Source: Streptomyces tsukubensis
GTDB taxonomy: Bacteria > Actinomycetota > Actinomycetes > Streptomycetales > Streptomycetaceae
Assembly: GCF_009296025.1 (NCBI RefSeq)
Contig: NZ_CP045178.1
Coordinates: forward strand, 5,580,001 to 5,644,000
DNA: 64,000 nucleotides
Direction of reading: 5' to 3'
Within the stretch, counting starts at the first letter, position 1. Every line of letters begins with the position of its first letter. Below the pieces are notes generated by a model that was not told where the DNA came from, did no database searches, and saw only the letters and a program-made list of their open reading frames with translations. Below, piece after piece: positions 1-8,094 of this stretch. The position numbers were made by a program, and so were the translations under genes.

Positions 1-61
1 TCAGCTGGCCTTCGGCGTCCGTCGTACGCGTACGGATGATTTGCGGTGCGGTCCACGGCAT
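1..61 (-). CDS. start of a gene running off the left edge (ESX-cluster neighbour)
   Basis: An ATG at 61 on the minus strand opens a frame reading MPWTAPQIIRTRTTDAEGQL to the window edge. AGGAG lies at 72-68, six bases upstream, which is a good ribosome binding site. It follows a small ESX-like gene on the same strand. Only 20 codons are visible, so no function can be given. Confidence 0.45.
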   Translation of the reverse strand, partial: MPWTAPQIIRTRTTDAEGQL

Positions 62-135
62 GGGGGGCTCCTGTCAGAGGCTCTGAATCTCTTCGCGGCG
101 GCGTCGAGGTCGCCGGGGATGATGTCGAAACCCAT
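1..135 (-). CDS. short ORF with WXG100-like N-terminus, possibly a remnant
   Basis: A 44-codon frame starts with ATG at 135, eight bases after the stop of the 143-454 gene, and ends with TGA at the window edge. Its first residues (MGFDIIPGDLDAAAKRF) resemble the start of WXG100/ESX proteins, but the rest is arginine/proline-rich and overlaps the better-supported frame starting at 61. The similarity then breaks down, so this may be a truncated or frameshifted WXG100 gene. There is no strong ribosome binding site. Reading it as a gene is inference. Confidence 0.25.
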   Translation of the reverse strand: MGFDIIPGDLDAAAKRFRASDRSPPCRGPHRKSSVRVRRTPKAS

Positions 136-142
136 GGACGAC

Positions 143-454
143 TCAGCCCTTCTTGGCGCGGGCCGCCGCGCTCAGCAGGATGTCCAGCAGGTCGAAGGCG
201 TCGGAGACATCGCCCATGAACGTGGCTTCACTCGCCCACTCCTTGTGGAGGTTCCTGGTGAACTTGGCGATGGTGTCCATACCTTCTTCGATGTCGTCCT
301 TGGCGCCCATCAGCGCGCCCAGCGCTCCGAAGGCGGACAGGTCGTGCGAGGCGGCCCTGAAGGCATGCAGGGGCTTACGGGTGTGGTGCTCCACCTTGCC
401 CAGCGCCGTCGCCGCCTTGTGCAGGGACTCCGCGTCCTTCTTCAGGTCCGACAT
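143..454 (-). CDS. small ESX/WXG100-like helical protein
   Basis: A 103-residue, largely helical, charged protein (starts MSDLKKDAESLHKAATALG). Its size and helical look match the small partners found in Streptomyces type VII (ESX) secretion clusters. No clear WXG motif is present, though KEWASEAT has a tryptophan near the mid-point. The ATG at 454 is preferred over an upstream ATG at 505 because a purine/GC-rich ribosome site sits just before it and the family pattern begins there. Two short frames follow on the same strand, so this is the upstream part of an operon continuing out of the window. A similar small protein recurs at 42368-42673. Confidence 0.6.
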   Translation of the reverse strand: MSDLKKDAESLHKAATALGKVEHHTRKPLHAFRAASHDLSAFGALGALMGAKDDIEEGMDTIAKFTRNLHKEWASEATFMGDVSDAFDLLDILLSAAARAKKG

Positions 455-772
455 GCCTGACCGCCCCCGTTGGGTTTGCTGATGCCGCGCGTTGACCGAC
501 CGCACGGCAGCTTAATTGGGCTCAAGGGTGGCACCCCACGGTCCCGGGAAGAAGGCCGCACCAACCTCCACGACACCCCCGTCTCCCCGGCCCGCAGCTC
601 GATGTGAACGTGCGTCAGCACCGCGAGGCGGGCGGACGAAACGTGTTCTTAACAACAATTTACCGGTGAGAAACACCACCTTCCGGAGTGACTACGCGGG
701 GTGGTGGTATGCCCACCTAGAGAGAGATGGTCGCTACAAGCAACCTTCTCGCTGGGAAAGAGGCTGATCGCT

Positions 773-2602
773 GTGTGCGGCATTACCGGATGGATCTCCT
801 ACCGACGCGACCTGACCGGCCAGCAGGCTTCCCTGGACGCCATGACCGAGACGATGTCCTGCCGCGGCCCCGACGCCCAGGGGTCCTGGGTGACGCCTCG
901 GGCCGCCCTCGGTCACCGTCGTCTCGCGGTGATCGACCTGCCCGGCGGTGCGCAGCCCATGGAGGCGCGTACCGACGACGGCACCGTTGCGATGGTGTAC
1001 TCAGGTGAGGCGTACAACTACCGCGAACTCCGCGAGGAATTGCGGCGTCGTGGGCACCGCTTCGAGACCGACTCCGACACCGAGGTCGTGCTCCGCGGCT
1101 ACCTCCAGTGGGGCGAGGAACTGGCCGGCAAGCTGAACGGGATGTACGCCTTCGCGATCTGGGACCCGCGTACCGAAAAGCTGGTCATGATCCGCGACCG
1201 GATGGGCATCAAGCCCTTCTACTTCTACGAGACCGACGACGGCGTGCTGTTCGGCTCCGAGCCCAAGGCCATTCTCGCCAATCCGCTGGCCACCGCCGAG
1301 GTCGGTCCTGACGGGCTGCGGGAGATCTTCTCGTTCGCCAAGACACCAGGGGTCGCGGTGTGGGAGGGGATGCGCGAACTCAAGCCGGGGCATGTGGCCG
1401 TACTCGACCGGAGCGGGCTGCGCGAGCACGCGTACTGGCAGTTGGAGGTCTCCGAGCACACCGACAGCCAACAGGAGACCGTCGCGCACGTCCGTGAACT
1501 GCTTGAGGACATCATCGCCCGCCAGCTGGTGGCCGATGTGCCGCGGTGCTCCCTGCTGTCCGGTGGTCTTGACTCCTCCGCGATGACCGCGCTGGCCGCC
1601 AAACAGCTGGGTGAGCAAGGGGAGACGGTGCGCAGCTTCGCCGTCGACTTCCCCGACCAGGCCGAGAACTTCCGGGCGATGGACATCAGTCCGACGCAGG
1701 ACACGCCGTTCGTACACGCCGTCAAGGAACATGTGCGGTGCGACCACAAGGACATCATTCTCGACGGGGCGGCGCTGTCCGACCCCGCCGTGCGGCGGGC
1801 CGCCGTCGGGGCGCGCGACGTTCCCGTAGGCCTCGGAGACCGGGACAACTCGCTGTATCTGCTCTTCAAGGCGGTACGCGAACAGTCCACGGTGGCGCTG
1901 TCCGGCGAGTCCGCCGACGAGGTCTTCGGCGGGTACCCGTGGTTCCATGACGAACGGCGCGAGGCGGAGACCTTCCCGTGGCTGGTGGGCGCATCCCCGA
2001 TGGACTCCACGGGTGTGCTGGCCGAGGACGTGGCTCGCCGGCTGGAACTGGGGTCCTACCTTCAGGACAGCTACGCGTCAGCGGTCGCGCTGACGCCGCT
2101 GAAGGAGGGGGAACAGGGGCTGGAGAAGCGGATGCGGCAGGTGTCGTACCTGCATCTGACGCGTATGGTGCAGTCCCTGCTCGACCGCAAGGACCGGATG
2201 AGCATGGCGGTGGGCCTGGAGGTGCGGGTGCCGTTCTGCGACCACCGGTTGGTGCAGTACGTCTTCAACACCCCGTGGTCGCTGAAGACCTTCGACGGCA
2301 GGGAGAAGAGCATCCTGCGGGAGGCCACCCGTGACCTGCTGCCGGAGTCGGTCGTACAGCGTAAGAAGAGCGGCTACCCGGGAAGCTTCGACCCGCGCTA
2401 CGTCGCCGCCATCCAGTCCCAGGCGTCCGAACTCCTCTCCTCCGGGCACGCGGCACTTGAGCTGTGCAACGCCGGGGTGCTGCGCGAGGCGGTCGCGGCC
2501 GACGGCGCCACCATCACCGCACAGCAGCGCGGCCATCTGGAGCGGGCGCTCGACCTGGCTGTCTGGTTCGACCAGCACAGCCCGGTCATCAAGTTCAACT
2601 GA
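773..2602 (+). CDS. asnB: asparagine synthase (glutamine-hydrolysing)
   Basis: A 609-residue class B asparagine synthetase, which makes asparagine from aspartate, ATP and glutamine in the cytoplasm. The GTG at 773 is chosen because it puts Cys at position 2 (M-C-G-I-T-G-W), the N-terminal nucleophile of the glutaminase domain. GAGG lies nine bases upstream. The glutaminase domain covers roughly residues 1-210. The ATP-pyrophosphatase loop SGGLDSS is near residue 265, and the synthase domain runs to the end. The length is normal for the family. A 12-bp hairpin follows the stop. It could serve primary metabolism or an amidation in specialised metabolism, but no biosynthetic neighbours support the latter. 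Confidence 0.93.
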   Translation: MCGITGWISYRRDLTGQQASLDAMTETMSCRGPDAQGSWVTPRAALGHRRLAVIDLPGGAQPMEARTDDGTVAMVYSGEAYNYRELREELRRRGHRFETDSDTEVVLRGYLQWGEELAGKLNGMYAFAIWDPRTEKLVMIRDRMGIKPFYFYETDDGVLFGSEPKAILANPLATAEVGPDGLREIFSFAKTPGVAVWEGMRELKPGHVAVLDRSGLREHAYWQLEVSEHTDSQQETVAHVRELLEDIIARQLVADVPRCSLLSGGLDSSAMTALAAKQLGEQGETVRSFAVDFPDQAENFRAMDISPTQDTPFVHAVKEHVRCDHKDIILDGAALSDPAVRRAAVGARDVPVGLGDRDNSLYLLFKAVREQSTVALSGESADEVFGGYPWFHDERREAETFPWLVGASPMDSTGVLAEDVARRLELGSYLQDSYASAVALTPLKEGEQGLEKRMRQVSYLHLTRMVQSLLDRKDRMSMAVGLEVRVPFCDHRLVQYVFNTPWSLKTFDGREKSILREATRDLLPESVVQRKKSGYPGSFDPRYVAAIQSQASELLSSGHAALELCNAGVLREAVAADGATITAQQRGHLERALDLAVWFDQHSPVIKFN

Positions 2603-2650
2603 GCGGTTGCGGAAGTGGAGTCGGGGGATGACCGTCGTCCCCCGTCGTTC

Positions 2651-2681
2651 GGCGGCGGCACCCACGCGAGGTGCCGCCGCC
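2651..2681 (+). terminator. hairpin terminator after asnB
   Basis: A perfect 12-bp inverted repeat (GGCGGCGGCACC at 2651-2662, GGTGCCGCCGCC at 2670-2681) with a 7-base loop and no T-run, as is common in Streptomyces. It lies between the convergent asnB and 2771-3037 genes and probably works in both directions. Confidence 0.6.
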
Positions 2682-2770
2682 GGACCCTTCGTTCCGGTGC
2701 GGGGCCGCTGAGTTCCGTGCGTGTGACGGGGCCCGGCGTGGGCCGTCCCGGCCCGCCGCCCTCCCCGCGC

Positions 2771-3037
2771 CTACGCGTCGTCGTTCGAGCCGCGCGCCTG
2801 GAAGCGGGCGAGCAGGGCGCCGCCGCCGACCACCAGACCGATGGCTACGACCTTGGCCACGCCGTAGTAGTTGGTGGTCGGTTCTTCCGGTGTGCCGGGG
2901 AGGCGCAGGAAGAGCCAGAGGGCGCCGACTATGCCGATGAGTACCAGCACGGCCGCGCCGATGGGGCCGAGGCCCCACCACCAAGGGGCGTCGAAGTGGT
3001 CTTCCTTTGTCGCCTTTTTGCGGCTGTCAGTGGTCAT
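2771..3037 (-). CDS. small two-span membrane protein
   Basis: An 88-residue protein with a short charged N-terminus, a first membrane segment around residues 24-46 (GAAVLVLIGIVGALWLFLRL) and a second around residues 61-80. DAPWWWGLGPIG precedes the first span. GC-rich third positions support real coding. I do not recognise a named family. It resembles the small conserved hypothetical membrane proteins common in Streptomyces. It is convergent with asnB. Confidence 0.65.
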   Translation of the reverse strand: MTTDSRKKATKEDHFDAPWWWGLGPIGAAVLVLIGIVGALWLFLRLPGTPEEPTTNYYGVAKVVAIGLVVGGGALLARFQARGSNDDA

Positions 3038-3113
3038 CGCGTGCTCCTGTTGTCAACGAGCGGCGGGTGCAGGGCAGTCGGACGCCTGTGCGAGCCGGTC
3101 GTATGGGAGACGG

Positions 3114-3480
3114 TCAGGGAGGCGACAAGGTTCCCGGACCGGCGGAGACCTCGGAAGGGGAGTCCGCGGAAGGGGAGACCCGGAAGGGGCGGATCCACAG
3201 CAGGGCCAGGCCCGGGGGTGGGCGAGCGGCCCGGCGGCCCACGACAGGGCGTCGTACACGAGGGTGACCGCGAGCGCGGGCGCCGCCACGCATGCGGCGC
3301 TCGGCAGCTGTGCGCGGAGGCCCCGTCGTACGCGAGGGCCGCGAGTTCGCCGTCCCAGGTGGCCGTGTACTCGTCCCGGGCGAGGAGGTACGCGACAGCC
3401 ACCCGTGCTGCGCCCACCCGTGCTGCGCCCGCCCGTGCGGTGGACAGCGCGACGGCGAAGGCGGTGTGTGTCCGTGCCGT
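3114..3480 (-). pseudogene. decayed gene, coding signal hops between frames
   Basis: On the minus strand, strongly GC-rich third positions appear in one frame at about 3480-3300 (AVAYLLARDEYTATWDGEL), then in a second frame at about 3300-3200 (AAPALAVTLVYDALSWAAG), then in a third frame to a TGA at 3114-3116 (GLALLWIRPFRVSP). No single frame carries the whole signal. This pattern suggests a small gene broken by at least two frameshifts next to the erm promoter. The identity is unknown. Two overlapping short genes are the alternative. Confidence 0.35.
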
Positions 3481-3494
3481 CCGCCCGGTGCCCG

Positions 3495-3531
3495 TAAATC
3501 CGTGGACGAGGGCGGGACCCCCGCCTACGCT
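3495..3531 (+). promoter_or_regulatory. erm promoter, WhiB7/WblC-type
   Basis: A -35-like TGGACG (3503-3508) and a -10-like TACGCT (3526-3531) are separated by 17 bases. An A/T run TAAAT (3495-3499) sits three bases upstream of the -35. In mycobacteria and streptomycetes, an A/T-rich motif just upstream of the -35 marks WhiB7/WblC-dependent antibiotic-resistance promoters. The expected start point falls at or next to the ATG at 3539, implying a leaderless transcript. Seen by eye; the WblC link is inference. Confidence 0.5.
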
Positions 3532-3538
3532 GCCCCGC

Positions 3539-3580
3539 ATGTGTTGCTGCGCCTGCTTCATGAGGATCCGTCGCTTCTAG
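3539..3580 (+). CDS. 13-codon leader peptide of the erm gene (MCCCACFMRIRRF)
   Basis: The frame MCCCACFMRIRRF begins about 8 bases after the -10 and ends with TAG 112 bases before erm. It contains Met-Arg-Ile-Arg. Arg-X-Arg (+X+) motifs, as in the ErmD leader (MRLR), are known to stall ribosomes carrying macrolides or ketolides. The four cysteines are unusual. The placement, length and motif fit a ribosome-stalling leader peptide. Function is inferred from family knowledge, not proven by the sequence. Confidence 0.55.
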   Translation: MCCCACFMRIRRF

Positions 3581-3662
3581 CGGCGGACAGGTCACCTCTC
3601 CTCGGTTCACCCTCGCTCTGCCGCGTCCGGGCCCCTGCCGGTGCGGTGCCTCGCGCTGCCCG

Positions 3663-3686
3663 GCTCCGAAACGTCCTCAGCGGAGC
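3663..3686 (+). promoter_or_regulatory. hairpin hiding the erm ribosome binding site
   Basis: GCTCCG (3663-3668) pairs exactly with CGGAGC (3681-3686), which contains the GGAG ribosome binding site of erm (ATG at 3693). The loop is 12 bases. A larger stem, CCGGGC (3627-3632) with GCCCGG (3658-3663), lies just upstream. This is the arrangement expected for translational attenuation, where stalling on the leader exposes the binding site. Confidence 0.5.
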
Positions 3687-3692
3687 ACACCC

Positions 3693-4541
3693 ATGTCACG
3701 TCCACGCCCCCACGCACGCTCACGCGCGTACGCGCACACCGATTCCCAGCTGGCGAAGAGCGCCGGCCCCGGTGGCAGTCACGAACTCGGTCAGAATTTT
3801 CTGGTCGACCCGTCGGTGATCGGCGCGTTCGTCCAACTCGTCGCTCCCACCGAGGGGCCCATCGTGGAGATCGGCCCCGGTGACGGGGCGCTGACCCTGC
3901 CCCTCAGCCGCTACGGGCGCCCCCTGACCGCCGTGGAGGTCGACCCCCGCCGCGCGGAACGGCTCAGCCGGCGCACCCCGGACAACGTCACCGTCGTACG
4001 GTCCGACATCCTCCGTCACCGTCTGCCGCGTGAGCCGCACGTGATCGTCGGCAACGTGCCGTTCCATCTCACGACGCCGATCGTGCGCCGACTTCTCGCC
4101 TCCGACCACTGGCACACCTGCGTTCTTCTGGTGCAGTGGGAGGTGGCCCGGCGCCGGGCGGGTGTCGGTGGCGCGACGATGCTCACCGCGCACTGGTGGC
4201 CCTGGTACGAGTTCGCTCTGCACGGACGGGTTCCCGCGCGTGCCTTCCGGCCTGTCCCCTCGGTCGACGGCGGGCTCCTCACGGCGTATCGCAGGGAACG
4301 GCCCCTCGTGGTGGCCGCCGAACGAGCCGACTATCAGGATTTCGTGAAGCGGGTCTTCACGGGGCCGGGGCGTGGGCTCCCTGAGATCCTCGGCAGGGCA
4401 GGCGCGTTCGGCCCAGCTCGGGCGTCCGCGTGGCTGCGGCAAGAAGAGGTTCCGGCGCGCGCCCTGCCCAAGGACCTCACCGCCCACCAGTGGGCGGCCC
4501 TGTGGGAGCTGGCGCGGAAGTGGGGACGGCCTCTGAACTGA
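3693..4541 (+). CDS. erm: 23S rRNA (adenine-N6)-methyltransferase, Erm family
   Basis: A 282-residue Erm-type SAM-dependent methyltransferase. Members methylate A2058 of 23S rRNA and give resistance to macrolides, lincosamides and streptogramin B. Visible motifs are QNFLVD at residue 34, SAM-binding EIGPGDGALT from 59, acidic EVD near 82-84, catalytic GNVPFHL around 120-126, QWEVARRRAG, and FRPVPSVDGG. It looks closest to the ErmX / TlrA(ErmSF) branch by memory of those sequences. The N-terminus carries a basic tail of about 30 residues. The ATG at 3693 has GGAG eight bases upstream. It stands alone with its own leader, and no macrolide biosynthesis genes are in view. Whether it mono- or dimethylates cannot be told from sequence. 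Confidence 0.9.
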   Translation: MSRPRPHARSRAYAHTDSQLAKSAGPGGSHELGQNFLVDPSVIGAFVQLVAPTEGPIVEIGPGDGALTLPLSRYGRPLTAVEVDPRRAERLSRRTPDNVTVVRSDILRHRLPREPHVIVGNVPFHLTTPIVRRLLASDHWHTCVLLVQWEVARRRAGVGGATMLTAHWWPWYEFALHGRVPARAFRPVPSVDGGLLTAYRRERPLVVAAERADYQDFVKRVFTGPGRGLPEILGRAGAFGPARASAWLRQEEVPARALPKDLTAHQWAALWELARKWGRPLN

Positions 4542-4642
4542 GCCGTCCACAGCCGAGCCCTCCGATCCCTCCGAGCCCTCCGAGCCCGCTCGTCCGCTGG
4601 TCCGTCAGTGCGGTGGGCTTGTTCGGACTCGTTGAGGGGGAG

Positions 4643-4689
4643 CCGCACGCCGACATCAGGGCGTCAGGTCCTCCGGTGTCGGCGTGCGG
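4643..4689. terminator. terminator between convergent erm and D-aminoacylase
   Basis: A perfect 13-bp inverted repeat: CCGCACGCCGACA at 4643-4655 pairs with TGTCGGCGTGCGG at 4677-4689, with a 21-base loop. It lies between two converging genes and can serve both strands. Confidence 0.6.
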
Positions 4690-4765
4690 CGTGCGGACTT
4701 CGGTGGGCGATGGGCGATGGGCGATGTGCGGAGTTCGGCGTGTTGCGTACGCGGTTCGGTGTGCG

Positions 4766-6448
4766 TCAGGCCGTACGCCGTACCGACCGCCCGACCAGCG
4801 CGTCCGTCCGCTTGCCGTCCCGCATCACGAACTCGCCGTTGATGAGGACGTGCGGGATGCCGACGGGCAGCGTGCGCGGGGTGTCGAAGGTGGAGCCCGC
4901 CGCGACCGTTTCCGGGTCGAAGAGGACCAGATCGGCGCGGTAACCCTCCCTGACCAGGCCCCTGTCGGGGAGGCGCAGGCGGGCCGCGGGGCGGGAGGTG
5001 AGGTGGGCGACGCACTCCTCCAGGGAGAGGATGCCCAGGTCACGTACGTAGTGGCCCAGGTATTCCGGGAAGGTGCCGTACGCCCTCGGGTGGGGCTTGT
5101 GTCCCTGGAGGATGCCGTCGCTGCCGCCCGTGTGGACGCGGTGGCGCATGATCTCGCGGACGTTCTCCTCGTGGCCGACGTGCTGGAGGATCGTCGAGCC
5201 CAGCCGGTCCTCAAGAAGCAGACGGCGGGCCGTCGTCCAAGGGGCCTCGCCGTTGGCGCGGGCCGTCCGCGCCACCGTCCTGCCCACGTACCCGGTGAAG
5301 CGGGGGTCGGAGACGCCGGAGATCTCGATCGCGTCCCACTCGATCGGTACGCCGTGGCAGCCGTCCGCGCCGATCACCTCCATGTGGTGGCGGATCTTCT
5401 CCGCTGTCGCCTCGTCCCGCAGCCGCGCGACGATCGCCTCGGGACCGCCCTCGCTCGCCCAACTCGGCAACATCGCGACCAGCGTCGTGCAGCCGGGCGT
5501 GTACGGGTACGTGTCGAGGGAGATGTCGGCGCCCTCCGCCAGCGCACGGTCCAGCAGGGTCAGCAGGTCGGGAGCCTTGCCCTTGTTCACACCGAAGTTC
5601 ATGGTGGCGTGGGCGAGATGCAGGGAACAGCCCGCCTCCCGTGTGAGCGCCACCATCTCCTCGTACGCCTCAAGCGCTCCGGCGCCGTAGGAGCGGTGGT
5701 GCGGGCAGTAGTAGCCGTCGTAGCGGGCCACCACCCGGCAGAGTTCGGTGAGTTCCGAGTCGCCCGCGTACATGCCGGGGACGTAGGTCAGACCCGATGA
5801 CATGCCGACCGCGCCCTCTTCGAGTCCTTCCGCGACCAACTGCCGCATCCGGTCCAGCTCCTCGGGCGTGGCCGCGCGGTCCTCCCAGCCCATCGCGTGC
5901 ATACGGACCGTGCCCTGCGGGACGAGGTACGCGGCGTTGACGGCGATGCCCTGACGGTCGAGGCGGTCCAGGTAGCCGCCGACGGTCCGCCAGTCGAAGT
6001 CGATGTCGGAGCCGTCGCCGTTCCAGCCGGTGATCGCCTGCCGGACCTGCGCGAGGGTCGTGTCGTCCACCGGCGCGTACGAGAGACCGTCCTGGCCCAG
6101 CACCTCCAGGGTGACGCCCTGCGCGGCCTTCGCCGAGTGGTCGGGGTCGCGCAGCAGGGCCAGGTCACTGTGGGCGTGCATGTCGATGAAGCCGGGGGAC
6201 AGGGCCAGGCCCGCCGCGTCCAGGGTCCTACCCGTGCCGGTCAACGCAGGGTCGCCCTCGCGTCGGATCGCCGTGATCCGGCCCGCGGTGACGCCCACAT
6301 CGGCGCGGTACGAGGCTCCGCCGCTGCCGTCGATGACCCGGGCGCCCCGAATGACGAGGTCCTGGCCGTTGTCCGCACCCGCACCCGCACCTGTACTCAC
6401 ACCCGCACCCGCACCCGCACCAGCACCCGCACCCGCACCCGTAGCCAT
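4766..6448 (-). CDS. N-acyl-D-amino-acid deacylase (D-aminoacylase)
   Basis: A 560-residue amidohydrolase-superfamily enzyme that releases D-amino acids from N-acyl-D-amino acids using a metal site. The N-terminal small beta domain (IRGARVIDGSG) is followed by the metal motif GFIDMHAHSD. Further motifs are CPHHRSYG, LAHATMNFG, DTYPYTPG and HTGGSDGILQG, all typical of the family. The length matches apart from residues 2-24, an Ala/Gly tract encoded by a hexanucleotide repeat. GGGAG about ten bases before the ATG supports the start. The deaminase gene lies upstream on the same strand, so the enzyme should feed it with free D-amino acids. Confidence 0.88.
   Translation of the reverse strand: MATGAGAGAGAGAGAGVSTGAGAGADNGQDLVIRGARVIDGSGGASYRADVGVTAGRITAIRREGDPALTGTGRTLDAAGLALSPGFIDMHAHSDLALLRDPDHSAKAAQGVTLEVLGQDGLSYAPVDDTTLAQVRQAITGWNGDGSDIDFDWRTVGGYLDRLDRQGIAVNAAYLVPQGTVRMHAMGWEDRAATPEELDRMRQLVAEGLEEGAVGMSSGLTYVPGMYAGDSELTELCRVVARYDGYYCPHHRSYGAGALEAYEEMVALTREAGCSLHLAHATMNFGVNKGKAPDLLTLLDRALAEGADISLDTYPYTPGCTTLVAMLPSWASEGGPEAIVARLRDEATAEKIRHHMEVIGADGCHGVPIEWDAIEISGVSDPRFTGYVGRTVARTARANGEAPWTTARRLLLEDRLGSTILQHVGHEENVREIMRHRVHTGGSDGILQGHKPHPRAYGTFPEYLGHYVRDLGILSLEECVAHLTSRPAARLRLPDRGLVREGYRADLVLFDPETVAAGSTFDTPRTLPVGIPHVLINGEFVMRDGKRTDALVGRSVRRTA
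6374..6441 (-). repeat. hexanucleotide tandem repeat in the D-aminoacylase N-terminus
   Basis: About ten GGGTGC-type units, with a few variants, encode an Ala-Gly tract at codons 3-24 of the D-aminoacylase. Slippage would add or remove two residues per unit without breaking the frame. Confidence 0.8.
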
Positions 6449-6674
6449 CGTGGGTAACTCCCTGCTCTCCGGACATCCATGTGAACTGTGAACTTCGCGG
6501 CCGGCCGGGGGGATTGGACCGCGCCGGTGTCAGCGCCGGTGTCAGTGCCGGGGCGCGCGAGCCCCTGCCGTGTGCCGTGCGGGGGCGCCGATGACGACCA
6601 CGGGCGCCCCCGCACGTATGTCGGCCGGCTCGCGCTCCGGCTTCGGCTCGCGCTCCGGCTTCGGAACGCGTACG

Positions 6675-8054
6675 TCAGAAATACGTACGGATGTAGTCGA
6701 CGACCGTTCCGTCCGCCTCGACCAGCGGAATGAGCTGCCACTTGTCGAACGACGTGCACGGGTGCGACAGGCCCATGCCGACCCAGTCGCCCACCTCCAG
6801 CTCCGCGCCGTCCGCCGTCCGTACCCAGCCGTGCTGGTCGGAGAGGCCGGTGACGGTGACCCCTTCCGCCCGGCGGAGTTCGCCCGTCCGCGCGTCCCGT
6901 ACGACCTGCGCCTCCGGCAGGTCCAGGTCGTAGGCCGCGTCCCGCTTGCCCGCGTTGACGAACGCCTGCTCCGGGGTCGGCCGTGAGACGACCTGCGCCC
7001 ACAGCCGGAACCCGGCGTGCAGCGCGCCCTCCTCGGGGACCCGGTTGAACGGCGTGAGGTGCTTGTAGTGGCCGTCGTCGTGCGAGATGTACGCGCCGGA
7101 GCGCAGCAGCTTGAGTACCGGCGCCGACAGGTGGGGGATCTCCGCGAAGACGTCGGCCACCGCGTCGAACCAGGCGCTGCCGCCCGCGCTGACCACGATC
7201 TCGTCCAGGCCCTTGAACCTGCCAGCCTTGTCGAACTCCGCTGCCAGCCCTGTGAGTTCGCGCAGCCACGCCCGTACGGAGTCCGGAGCCGCGTCGGGCA
7301 CCTCGCCCTCGTAGCCCGCCACGCCGACCAGCCGGAGGGTGGCGGTGGCGGCGACCGCGTCCGCGATGGCGGCGCAGTCCGTGGGAGTACGCGCCCCGGT
7401 CCGCGCGCCCTCGCCCGCGCCCAGTTCGACCACGACGTCCACGGGGCGGGGCGAACCCGTTCCCGACCCCGCCTCGGCCGTCTGCGCGGTCCGGGCCGCC
7501 CGGGTCAGGGCCTCGTCCATCAGCTCGACTCCGCGCACGGAGTCGACGTAACAGACGAAGGTGAAGTTCTCGTCGGCGGCCAGCTCGGCGGCGATCCACC
7601 GGAGGGCGGCCGCGTCCACCAGTTCGTTGGCGAGGAAGACGCGCGGCACACCGAAGGCGCGGGCCACCCGCACCTGGTGGGGCACGGCGAGCGTGATGCC
7701 CCAGGCGCCGCGTTCGAGCTGACGCGCGAAGAGCTGCGGGGCCATCGACGTCTTGCCGTGCGGGGCGAAGGCGAGGCCGTGGCGCTCGGAGTACGTCTCC
7801 ATCAGCGCGAGGTTGTGTTCGAGGGACTCGGCGGAGAGCGCGAGCACCGGGGTGGTGAAGCCGCCGGTGAAGAGGTTCAGGCGCTGGTTCGCCAGCTCGG
7901 CGACGGTCAGCCCCTCGGCCTCCGGGGGCAGCCCCTTGAAGCGGTGATCCACCCGCTCGGCGGCCAGCCGCTCGATGCGTCCGCCCGTCGAGTCGCCGGC
8001 GGACGTGCCGGGGGTGTCGATGTCGGCGGCGGGGTCGGCGTGGCCGGCGGCCAT
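6675..8054 (-). CDS. PLP-dependent D-amino acid deaminase (D-serine dehydratase-like)
   Basis: A 459-residue protein of the alanine-racemase-N-domain / D-serine-dehydratase-like family. It should deaminate D-amino acids to 2-oxo acids plus ammonia through an enamine/imine. The PLP lysine is in APHGKTSMAP near residue 90. The C-terminal domain has the zinc ligands LSHPC and SDQHGW typical of D-serine dehydratases. The ATG at 8054 follows GGAGG by about six bases. It is divergent from the sugar kinase gene and upstream of the D-aminoacylase. The substrate range is inferred. Related enzymes include D-threonine aldolase, but the neighbours favour deamination. Confidence 0.82.
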   Translation of the reverse strand: MAAGHADPAADIDTPGTSAGDSTGGRIERLAAERVDHRFKGLPPEAEGLTVAELANQRLNLFTGGFTTPVLALSAESLEHNLALMETYSERHGLAFAPHGKTSMAPQLFARQLERGAWGITLAVPHQVRVARAFGVPRVFLANELVDAAALRWIAAELAADENFTFVCYVDSVRGVELMDEALTRAARTAQTAEAGSGTGSPRPVDVVVELGAGEGARTGARTPTDCAAIADAVAATATLRLVGVAGYEGEVPDAAPDSVRAWLRELTGLAAEFDKAGRFKGLDEIVVSAGGSAWFDAVADVFAEIPHLSAPVLKLLRSGAYISHDDGHYKHLTPFNRVPEEGALHAGFRLWAQVVSRPTPEQAFVNAGKRDAAYDLDLPEAQVVRDARTGELRRAEGVTVTGLSDQHGWVRTADGAELEVGDWVGMGLSHPCTSFDKWQLIPLVEADGTVVDYIRTYF

Positions 8055-8077
8055 GGGGCCTCCTCGAAGTCCGGTCC

Positions 8078-8094
8078 GTTGCATTCTCCGCAAC
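8078..8094. promoter_or_regulatory. inverted repeat, probable IclR-type operator
   Basis: GTTGC-ATTCTCC-GCAAC is a perfect 5-bp inverted repeat with a 7-base spacer, in the gap between the divergent deaminase and kinase genes. The local IclR regulator is the natural candidate ligand. This is an inference from position. Confidence 0.4.

Noticed and set aside
2615..3580. Plus-strand frame of about 320 codons between asnB and erm
   Set aside because: Overlaps the asnB terminator and the 2771-3037 gene and has poor third-position bias.
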